Positions 6,375 to 11,802 of a stretch of 11,802 bases of DNA are shown piece by piece. A model generated the notes under the pieces. The model saw nothing but the letters and a program-made list of their open reading frames with translations, ran no database searches and was not told the origin of the DNA. The position numbers and the translations under genes are program-made. Origin of the DNA: Synechococcaceae cyanobacterium (GTDB lineage Bacteria; Cyanobacteriota; Cyanobacteriia; PCC-6307; Cyanobiaceae). Each line of letters begins with the position of its first letter. The stretch's first letter is position 1. Location of the stretch: assembly GCA_947460085.1 (NCBI GenBank), contig CANHGA010000041.1, positions 1 through 11,802 on the forward strand. Reading direction: 5' to 3'.

Positions 6375-6688
6375 GCACCTATTACTTCGTTGCCGCCAGC
6401 GAGGCGTTCCTCACCGAAGAAGAGCCCCTCGACGAGGTGCTGCGGGAGCGGGTGCGCCATTACGGGGAGCAGAACAAGGCCATCGACTTTTGGTTGGTGA
6501 AACGGCCCGCCTTCCTCGATGCCCCCGAACTCGAACCGGTCGCCAGCGCCGTTCCCCGCCCGGCAGCCGCGGTGGTGTCAACCGACGAGAAATTCATTGC
6601 GTTTCTCAAGCTGCGCCTGGAGTATGTGGCCTTTGGCCAATTTGAGGCGCCCAGCAGCTCAATCCCCAACCCCCTCGCTGGCGCTTAA
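6371..6688 (+). CDS. ycf54: Ycf54, Mg-protoporphyrin IX monomethyl ester oxidative cyclase factor
   Basis: A 105-residue Ycf54/DUF2488 protein (the Synechocystis Slr1780 type). In Synechocystis this factor is needed for assembly or activity of the aerobic cyclase that forms ring E of protochlorophyllide from Mg-protoporphyrin monomethyl ester, acting with AcsF/CycI at the membrane. The match is seen in TYYFVAASEAFLTEEEPLDE (residues 3-22), VLRERVRHYGEQNKAIDFWL (23-42), VKRPAFLDAPEL (43-54), AAAVVSTDEKFIAFLKLRLE (65-84) and YVAFGQF (85-91). The last 14 residues are a family-variable tail. Its ATG overlaps the pdxJ TGA. The convergent Nif11-like gene ends 12 bases downstream. Confidence 0.93.
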   Translation: MSTYYFVAASEAFLTEEEPLDEVLRERVRHYGEQNKAIDFWLVKRPAFLDAPELEPVASAVPRPAAAVVSTDEKFIAFLKLRLEYVAFGQFEAPSSSIPNPLAGA

Positions 6689-6700
6689 TAAGGCCGGCGC

Positions 6701-6988
6701 TTAAAACAGGCCCAGAAAGCGCTTGGGCTGCTGGGTGTCCTGCTGATAGCGGGGCTTGGCGTCACCGATGGTGAAGACCGCCTCTTTGTTCTTCCACCAC
6801 ACCCAATCGCGAATCGGTGGGGTGTTGGCCAACTCCTCCCGGCTCAGGCCCAAACCCAGCTTGGCCGAGGCATCGAGCAACACATCCAGCATCTGCTCGC
6901 CATTGGAGCAATTGGCCAGGGCCTCATTGGTGCGCTTGGCCCCATCGAGCGCTCCCACCAGGGCATTGACCCGCTGGACCACGGGCAA
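6701..6988 (-). CDS. small Nif11-like domain protein
   Basis: A 95-residue protein. Residues about 5-65 resemble the Nif11-type helical domain of cyanobacteria: a first helix (VNALVGALDGAKRTNEALA), then a second helix with LLDASAKLGLGLSREELANT and an aromatic end, PPIRDWVWW (57-65). The assignment is by eye. The C-terminal tail (GDAKPRYQQDTQQPKRFLGLF in outline) is polar and shows no double-glycine precursor-peptide cleavage pattern followed by a Cys/Ser/Thr-rich core, so a bacteriocin-like leader is unlikely. The start is TTG 6988, the furthest-upstream standard start in frame; the frame stays open to a stop at 7061-7063 without another ATG, GTG or TTG. AAGGA lies 10 bases before the TTG. 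Function unknown. Confidence 0.66.
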   Translation of the reverse strand: MPVVQRVNALVGALDGAKRTNEALANCSNGEQMLDVLLDASAKLGLGLSREELANTPPIRDWVWWKNKEAVFTIGDAKPRYQQDTQQPKRFLGLF

Positions 6989-6998
6989 CGACTTCAGA

Positions 6999-7003
6999 TC
7001 CTT
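6999..7003 (-). promoter_or_regulatory. Shine-Dalgarno-like site for the Nif11-like gene
   Basis: On the minus strand this reads AAGGA, 10 bases before the TTG at 6988. It helps decide for the TTG start, because no ATG or GTG is available further upstream in frame. The spacing is slightly long, so an alternative is the GTG two codons downstream (6982). Confidence 0.4.
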
Positions 7004-7131
7004 GGGCTGCGGCGTTTCGATCGAAGGTTCCCGAGCGCTCGAGCGACCGTACCAGCGATCTCACACCGAGCCGATGGGGGGCTGACAACCCACCGGTTCA
7101 GGGGCCAGACTGTTACCAACGCGACGGACTG

Positions 7132-7803
7132 ATGACGCCCCCCTCACGTTCCCCAAACCATTGGGTTATCGGGGACGTCCACGGCTGCGCAGAACCATTG
7201 CAAGCGCTGGTTGACCAGCTTCCCTCCCACGACAGGCTCGTGCTGTGCGGGGATGTGATCAACCGGGGCCCCAGGATTCTGGAAACCATGGAGTTGGCCT
7301 GGTCGCTGGTGGAGAGCGGACGGGCCATCTGGCTCAAGGGCAACCATGAGGCCGACCTGGTGAAAGCCCTGCGCCGGGGCAACTGGTCCTCCCAGAGGGC
7401 CCTCGCCGGCTGCGACACCTACCGGCAACTCGGCGAAACCGCCTGCCGCCGCTGGCAAGAGCGCCTCGCCAACCTGCCGAAAACCTTCGTGCAACCCGGT
7501 TGGGTTGCCACCCACGCCGGCTTTAATCCCAAAACCTGGAAGCCCGATCTGAGCATCCGCATGCCCTTTTGGCAGGCCTACGACGGACGCTTTGGCGATG
7601 TGGTGATCGGCCATACCCCCGGGCCCCAGGTGCGGCGGCTAGGGCAGATCGTGATGGTGGATACGGGAGCCTGCTACGGCGGCGATCTGTCGGCCTATTG
7701 CCCCGAAACCGGCGAGATCCGCCAGGTGGCCGGCCAGCGGACAATCCCCCAGTCCCTGACCCTCGCATCGGTCAGCCACCAGCTGGAAAGCTGCCTGCCC
7801 TAG
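7132..7803 (+). CDS. PPP-family metallophosphatase (PrpA/ApaH-like)
   Basis: A 223-residue binuclear-metal phosphatase with the full PPP motif set: GDVHG (14-18), GDVINRG (40-46), GNHE (70-73), HAG (128-130), and GHT (160-162). D15, H17, D41, N71, H128 and H161 are the expected metal ligands. The helical stretch between GNHE and HAG (about 74-123) is typical of bacterial PrpA/PrpB-like protein phosphatases and ApaH-like dinucleotide hydrolases. The substrate (phosphoprotein, dinucleoside polyphosphate or other) cannot be read from sequence. No signal or membrane segment is seen, so it is cytoplasmic. ATG 7132 is the first start and lies right before the first motif. The stop is only 10 bases before recC, suggesting co-transcription with the recombination genes. 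A divergent gene lies 143 bases upstream. Confidence 0.92.
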   Translation: MTPPSRSPNHWVIGDVHGCAEPLQALVDQLPSHDRLVLCGDVINRGPRILETMELAWSLVESGRAIWLKGNHEADLVKALRRGNWSSQRALAGCDTYRQLGETACRRWQERLANLPKTFVQPGWVATHAGFNPKTWKPDLSIRMPFWQAYDGRFGDVVIGHTPGPQVRRLGQIVMVDTGACYGGDLSAYCPETGEIRQVAGQRTIPQSLTLASVSHQLESCLP

Positions 7804-7806
7804 AGG
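7802..7806 (+). promoter_or_regulatory. Shine-Dalgarno-like site for recC
   Basis: AGAGG overlaps the phosphatase stop codon and lies 7 bases before the TTG at 7814. This good spacing, together with the RecC-like residues that begin immediately (MLTVFRSNR), supports TTG as the recC start rather than a later ATG. Confidence 0.5.
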
Positions 7807-7813
7807 CCACCCC

Positions 7814-10800
7814 TTGCTCACCGTTTTCCGCAGCAACCGGGCGGAACTCCTCGCCGAACTGCTCGCAACCCAACTGCGGCTGGCCCCCCCCGGCCCCTTT
7901 GAGCAGGTGCAGGTGGTGGTCAACACCTGGCCCACAAGCCGCTGGCTCGGCGAACAGCTCGCCATGGGGCTCGGCGGCATCGCCGCCAACATCCGTTTCC
8001 CTTTCCCCGGCAGCCAACTGCGCCGGATTGTGAATGCCCTGGTGGAGGCAGAGGCCCCAAAGGAGGGATCCCCCCAGAACGATCCCTGGCGGGCCAACCA
8101 ATTGGTGTGGCCGGTTCTCGCGCTCTTGCCCGAGCTCGTGGAGCAACCGGAGGCCCAACTGCTCAAGCGCTGGCTTGCCGAGCACAGCATGGGAAACCGG
8201 TTGGAGCTGGCCCACTGGCAGCTGGGGCGGGCGATCGCCGATGCCTTCGATGACTACGCCCTCTACCGGCCCGACCTGTTGGCTGCCTGGTGGCAGGGCA
8301 AGCCTGTGGACAGCCGGGGCGAGCCCCTGGCTGCGGCCCAGCTCTGGCAACCGCTGCTCCTGGCGGCCCTGCGCGACCGGCTCGGGGAACAACCCTTTGG
8401 CCTGAAGGTGCAGGCCGCCATCCGCCAGCTCCGCCAAGGGGCACCCCCCGCCGGCACCTTGCCCAGCCACGTGCGTTTGTTTGGCCTCAGCAGCCTGGCG
8501 CCGATCCAGGTGCAATTGCTCCAGGCGATGAGCGCCCACACCCAGATCGACCTGTACCTGCTCACCACCAGTCCCGATCTCTGGCAGCGCTGCACAAGTC
8601 GGCGCGAACGCCTCAGTTCGGCTGTGGCCCTGCAGGAGCCCTTCGCCGGGGATTGGTTCATGGAGGCCCCGGGCCTGGAAGCCCGCTTTGGCCGCCTGGG
8701 CGGGGAATTTCAACAGCTGCTCGAGGGCACCGGTGAGAGCCTGTTGGGCCAGGCCCAAGACCGGGACCTGTTTTTCGCAGCGGCAGCCTCCCACCCAGGA
8801 CCGGGCCCCGTCCCGCTCCTGGCCCAGTTGCAACAACGGCTGGCCCAGGGGGATGGGGCCATGGAGCTAAAGCGCTCCGAAGGCGATAGCTCCCTGGAGT
8901 TCCATCCCTGCCCAGGCCTCTTGCGTCAGGTGCAGATCGTGCGGGATCGGATCCTGCAGTGGCTCGCTGCTGATCCAAGCCTGGAGCCCCGGGACATCCT
9001 GGTGATGACGCCCCAAGTGGACGCGTTTGCGCCCTTGGTGGCCTCCGTCTTTGGCGATAGCGAGGCCACGGGGGTCTACCTCCCCTGGCGCCTGACCGAT
9101 CGCAGCCAGCAAAGCGAGGCGGGGATCAGCCGATCCCTACTCCAACTGCTGCAGCTGGCCGGCGAGCGGCTCACGGCCTCCTCCCTGGAGACCCTGCTCG
9201 ACAGCGGGGCCCTGCAGGAGCACTTCCAACTCAGCGGCCCCGAGGTCGCCCAATTGCATGGGGTGCTGCAGCGCTGTGGTTTCCGCTGGGGTTTGGACGC
9301 CCGCGAGCGGGGTGGCGACGCCACGGGCAGCCTGGCCTGGGCCATTGATCGGCTCCTGCTGGGGCTGGTCCTCCCGGAGACACCGGGGCTGGCCCCGGGG
9401 GACACCGCGCCCCTGGCCACGGGCCATGGCCTGGAGCTGGTGGGTCGCTGGCTGCACCTGCTCACCAGCCTGCGCGATGGGCTGGCCAGCCTGCGCCGCA
9501 GCCGTTCCTGCGGAGCCTGGGCCGAGACCTTGGCCGTCCTGCTGGGGGCTTTCTTTGGCGACGGGGGCGATCGGGCCTGGGAATTGCCCGTAATCCTGGC
9601 TGCCATCGACGACTGGCAACAGGCCGCCGATGGCTGCGCCTTGGTGCTGGATGCGGCGGTGGTGGCGGCCGTCCTCGATGAGCGCCTGGCTGTCGATTCA
9701 GGCCGTTTCGGCCACCGCAGTGGGGCGATCACCATCAGCGCCCTCGAGCCGATGCGGGCCATTCCCCACCGGGTGATCGTGCTGATGGGCCTGGATGCCG
9801 GCCAATTCCCCAGGCAGCGCCAACGCTCCGGCTTCCACTTGATGGAGCACCGGCGTTGCCTGGGGGATCCCCAACCGGCGGATCAAGACCGCTATGTGCT
9901 GATGGAGGCGCTGCTCTCGGCCAGGGACCACCTGATGGTGAGCTGGAGCAGCCGGGATGGGCGCAAAGGCGAAGCCATGCCCCCCGCAACCCCCGTGCGC
10001 CAATGGCTCGAGTGGTTGCAGGGAGCCCTCCCCTGCGGGGGGGCGGCCCTGGTGGTGGAGCACCCCGCCAACCCCCTCGACCGGGCAAATTTCGAGCCGA
10101 TCGGCGAGCGGCCTCCGGGCAGCTGTGATCGTCGCCTGCTGGAAGCGCGCGAATGGATCGAGACCGCCCAAATTCGCAAACCCCTACCCCTGGCCAGCCG
10201 GGGGCAAGCCACCCAAACCGAAGCCTCAAGCCCAGCTCCGGAGGATGCCTACACCGACCTGCGTGATTGGCTGTCGAACCCCCAAAGCCAATGGCTCGCC
10301 CAGCTGGGGCTCAAGCCCCAGGAATGGGCCGAACTGCTCCATGACCTCGACAGCCTCAGCCTGGATGAACGGCAACGCTCCCAGCTGCTGCGCCAGGCCC
10401 TCGACGGGGCCCATGGGACAGACGACTCCGCGTTCCAGGGCGATCCAGCCAGCTGGCTCGAAGTGCACCGGGGCCAGGGGCTGTTGCCTCCGCTGGCTGC
10501 GGGCAACCTGGAGGCCAGCACCCTGGCCCAACGCTGGCAGAGCCTCCACGCCAGCCTGGCCGCCCTGGGGGAGCCGAAGCACCTGGTGGTGCGCTGGGGG
10601 CCTTGGCAGTGCGAGCTGGAGCAACGGGGTTCGAGCGTGGTGGTGCTACACACCGCCCAAGCCCGCAGCCGCCACGGCCTGGAGCTGTGGCTCCAGCTTT
10701 TGGTCGCCAGCTCCAGCGGCCTCAACACCAGCCAAGGGGTCCTGGTGGCCCGGGGAGAGAAGGGTTTTGGCCCTGTCCTTCACGTCACCAGCCCCAGCGC

Positions 10801-11104
10801 CGAAGCGGCCCAGGCCGAGATCGAACGGCTGGCCCAGCTGCGGCAAACCTGGCGCGACCAGTGCTGGCCCCTACCGCCCCAAACCGGCTGGGCCTACGCC
10901 GAAGCCGAGCAGCGCAAACCGGGCAGCGGCCTGGCCAAGGCCATCGCCTGCTGGGAGGGCGGTATCGGCAGGAGGGGCGAGCGGGACGATTCCGAACACA
11001 GCCTGTGCTTTGGCAACTCCATGGCCGGCCCCGTGCTGCTCACACCCCAGGCGTTGGCCCTGGCCGCGGAGCTGTATGGGCCCCTGTTGGAGCACCAGCG
11101 ATGA
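7814..11104 (+). CDS. recC: exodeoxyribonuclease V gamma subunit RecC
   Basis: RecC is the non-catalytic scaffold of the RecBCD helicase-nuclease. It splits the DNA duplex, routes the 3' strand and, in E. coli, reads the Chi sequence. The 1096 residues are close to E. coli RecC (1122). Recognisable parts are the N-terminus MLTVFRSNRAELLAELL, the segment PTSRWLGEQLAMGLGGIAAN with following IRFPFPG (about residues 38-65), LRLFGLSSLAP-type text about residue 220, and FHPCPGLLRQVQIVRDRIL continuing to EPRDILVMTPQVDAFAPLV (about 361-405). The centre-to-C-terminal part contains ISALEPMRAIPHRVIVLMGL (about 640-660), also characteristic. The start is TTG with AGAGG upstream. The stop overlaps the recB ATG. 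Which Chi-like octamer this RecC reads cannot be known from here. A C8 run sits at codons 24-26. Confidence 0.94.
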   Translation: MLTVFRSNRAELLAELLATQLRLAPPGPFEQVQVVVNTWPTSRWLGEQLAMGLGGIAANIRFPFPGSQLRRIVNALVEAEAPKEGSPQNDPWRANQLVWPVLALLPELVEQPEAQLLKRWLAEHSMGNRLELAHWQLGRAIADAFDDYALYRPDLLAAWWQGKPVDSRGEPLAAAQLWQPLLLAALRDRLGEQPFGLKVQAAIRQLRQGAPPAGTLPSHVRLFGLSSLAPIQVQLLQAMSAHTQIDLYLLTTSPDLWQRCTSRRERLSSAVALQEPFAGDWFMEAPGLEARFGRLGGEFQQLLEGTGESLLGQAQDRDLFFAAAASHPGPGPVPLLAQLQQRLAQGDGAMELKRSEGDSSLEFHPCPGLLRQVQIVRDRILQWLAADPSLEPRDILVMTPQVDAFAPLVASVFGDSEATGVYLPWRLTDRSQQSEAGISRSLLQLLQLAGERLTASSLETLLDSGALQEHFQLSGPEVAQLHGVLQRCGFRWGLDARERGGDATGSLAWAIDRLLLGLVLPETPGLAPGDTAPLATGHGLELVGRWLHLLTSLRDGLASLRRSRSCGAWAETLAVLLGAFFGDGGDRAWELPVILAAIDDWQQAADGCALVLDAAVVAAVLDERLAVDSGRFGHRSGAITISALEPMRAIPHRVIVLMGLDAGQFPRQRQRSGFHLMEHRRCLGDPQPADQDRYVLMEALLSARDHLMVSWSSRDGRKGEAMPPATPVRQWLEWLQGALPCGGAALVVEHPANPLDRANFEPIGERPPGSCDRRLLEAREWIETAQIRKPLPLASRGQATQTEASSPAPEDAYTDLRDWLSNPQSQWLAQLGLKPQEWAELLHDLDSLSLDERQRSQLLRQALDGAHGTDDSAFQGDPASWLEVHRGQGLLPPLAAGNLEASTLAQRWQSLHASLAALGEPKHLVVRWGPWQCELEQRGSSVVVLHTAQARSRHGLELWLQLLVASSSGLNTSQGVLVARGEKGFGPVLHVTSPSAEAAQAEIERLAQLRQTWRDQCWPLPPQTGWAYAEAEQRKPGSGLAKAIACWEGGIGRRGERDDSEHSLCFGNSMAGPVLLTPQALALAAELYGPLLEHQR
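11089..11092 (+). promoter_or_regulatory. Shine-Dalgarno-like site for recB inside recC
   Basis: GGAG lies in the last codons of recC, 8 bases before the recB ATG at 11101. Together with the ATGA overlap it points to coupled translation of the two subunits. Confidence 0.5.
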
Positions 11105-11802
11105 GGGACCCATCAGCCGGCTTAGCCGCTTTTAACGCCAATACCTTTCCCCTCGATCCAGGCCTTCGCCTCCTGGAGGCCAGTGCTGGCACGGGCAAGA
11201 CCTTTGCCCTGGCCCACCTGGTGTTGCGGCTGGTCGCCGAAGCGGAGCTCAGCCTGGCTCAGGTGCTGGTGGTCACCTTTACCGATGCCGCGGCCGCCGA
11301 ACTGCGCGACCGGATAGGCCAACGGCTGCAACAGGCCCTGGCCTGCCTGCAAGAGCCGAGCCTCGAAGCCCCCGATCCGGTGTTAGCCACCTGGCTCCTG
11401 CCCCTGAATGGCCAAACCAAGGCCCTGCAAGCCCGGTTGCTGCTGGCCCTGGAGGAGCTCGATAGCGCCGACATCACCACCATCCATGGGTTCTGCCGCC
11501 GCACCCTGCAACGCCAGGCCCTCGAAGCCGGCCTTCCCCCAGCCCTGCAGCTGGAGAGCGATAGCGGCCCCCTGGTGCGCCAAATTGCCCATGACTACTG
11601 GCACCAGCAGGTTCTTCCCCTGCCCGACCACCTCTTTGAAGGTCTGAGGAGCCGGCTCAAGGGGCCTGAAAGCCTGGAGCCCCTGCTGCTCCAACTCGAT
11701 GGCGATCCGGCGCTGCAGCTGGCCCCCTTGCCCGCTGACCTCGATGGTGGGGCGCCCCTGGCTCCCCAACTTGAAGCGTTCTGGAGCGATTGCTGGCGGC
11801 AA
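11101..11802 (+). CDS. recB: exodeoxyribonuclease V beta subunit RecB, N-terminal part (3' end outside window)
   Basis: RecB is the 3'-5' SF1 helicase plus C-terminal nuclease of RecBCD. The frame is open from ATG 11101 to the window end (234 codons, no stop), against roughly 1150-1250 residues for a whole RecB, so only the start of helicase domain 1A is present. The N-terminal FNANTFPLDPGLRLLEASAG leads into Walker A ASAGTGKT (residues 27-34; K33 binds ATP phosphate). Motif Ia is VLVVTFTDAAAAELRDRI (55-72). ADITTIHGFCRRTL (123-136), a hallmark of RecB, follows. The ATG overlaps the recC TGA by 4 bases (ATGA) and GGAG precedes it by 8 bases. Gene order recC-recB without an intervening ptrA-type protease gene differs from E. 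coli. recD would be expected downstream or elsewhere. Confidence 0.95.
   Translation, partial: MRDPSAGLAAFNANTFPLDPGLRLLEASAGTGKTFALAHLVLRLVAEAELSLAQVLVVTFTDAAAAELRDRIGQRLQQALACLQEPSLEAPDPVLATWLLPLNGQTKALQARLLLALEELDSADITTIHGFCRRTLQRQALEAGLPPALQLESDSGPLVRQIAHDYWHQQVLPLPDHLFEGLRSRLKGPESLEPLLLQLDGDPALQLAPLPADLDGGAPLAPQLEAFWSDCWRQ

Noticed and set aside
6680..6703. Direct repeat GGCGCTTA at 6680-6687 and 6696-6703 between ycf54 and the Nif11-like gene
   Set aside because: The two 8-base copies contain the stop codons of the facing genes. They form no stem with a T-run, and nothing marks them as an attachment site or terminator.
7064..7131. Possible promoter for the phosphatase (CTGACA at 7082-7087 as a -35-like box)
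   Set aside because: No acceptable -10 hexamer is found 16-19 bases downstream, so I could not support a promoter.
7884..7891. C8 run at codons 24-26 of recC, with similar 8-base G runs at 4138-4145 and 5726-5733, as possible phase-variation tracts
   Set aside because: At roughly 65% GC (estimated by eye), about three G or C runs of this length are expected by chance in a window this size, and recC and pdxJ are not typical phase-variable genes.
8231..8238. HIP1 octamer GCGATCGC, also at 5859-5866
   Set aside because: HIP1 is over-represented in many cyanobacteria, but two copies in 11.8 kb of GC-rich DNA is too close to chance to call enrichment.
7772..8836. Long minus-strand open frame (354 codons) across recC
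   Set aside because: It lies wholly opposite strongly recognisable RecC sequence. Long antisense frames are expected in GC-rich coding DNA, and its translation is low-complexity Gly/Gln/Leu/Ala text without a family match.
1..11802. Search for a mobile island, defence system, CRISPR array, tRNA or riboswitch
   Set aside because: All recognisable genes are housekeeping or lineage-typical. Composition looks even by eye, and no repeats, integrase, transposase or cloverleaf were seen.

Overview
The window looks like an ordinary, gene-dense stretch of chromosome from a GC-rich picocyanobacterium of the Cyanobium / marine-or-freshwater Synechococcus type. This is inferred from the gene content. 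A CrtH-type carotenoid isomerase and Ycf54 (a chlorophyll-biosynthesis cyclase factor) point to oxygenic phototrophs. A DUF6761-like small protein and a Nif11-like protein are typical of cyanobacteria, and RecC/RecB is, within cyanobacteria, mainly a trait of the picocyanobacterial lineage. I see no rRNA, tRNA, insertion sequence, prophage gene, CRISPR array, or gene-free stretch above 150 bases. The longest gaps are 143 and 125 bases, both between divergent genes.

Layout. (1) 1-2374, plus strand: crtH, cut at its 5' end by the window edge, then a small helical protein and a three-helix membrane protein whose start overlaps the stop of the small protein. (2) 2348-3124, minus strand: an OmpR/PhoB-type response regulator whose receiver domain lacks the phosphoacceptor aspartate. 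Its 3' end overlaps the membrane-protein gene by 27 bases. (3) 3250-3516, plus strand: a small DUF6761-like protein, meeting grxD tail to tail. (4) 3513-5569, minus strand: a possible operon read plsC-like acyltransferase, exported helical-repeat protein, bolA, grxD (CGFS glutaredoxin). (5) 5625-6688, plus strand: pdxJ and ycf54, overlapping by ATGA. (6) 6701-6988, minus strand: a Nif11-like protein with a TTG start. (7) 7132-11802, plus strand: a PPP-family phosphatase, recC (TTG start, 10 bases downstream) and the first 234 codons of recB, which overlaps recC by ATGA and runs off the window.

How the genes work together. bolA and grxD form the known iron-sulfur/iron-regulation partner pair. 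pdxJ makes the PLP precursor and ycf54 supports chlorophyll ring formation; both feed into tetrapyrrole metabolism, because the early enzyme HemL uses PLP. recC and recB encode two subunits of the RecBCD helicase-nuclease for double-strand break repair. The phosphatase just upstream is probably co-transcribed with them. I found no convincing undescribed multi-gene system. The most unusual protein-level observation is the receiver domain with no phosphorylatable aspartate.
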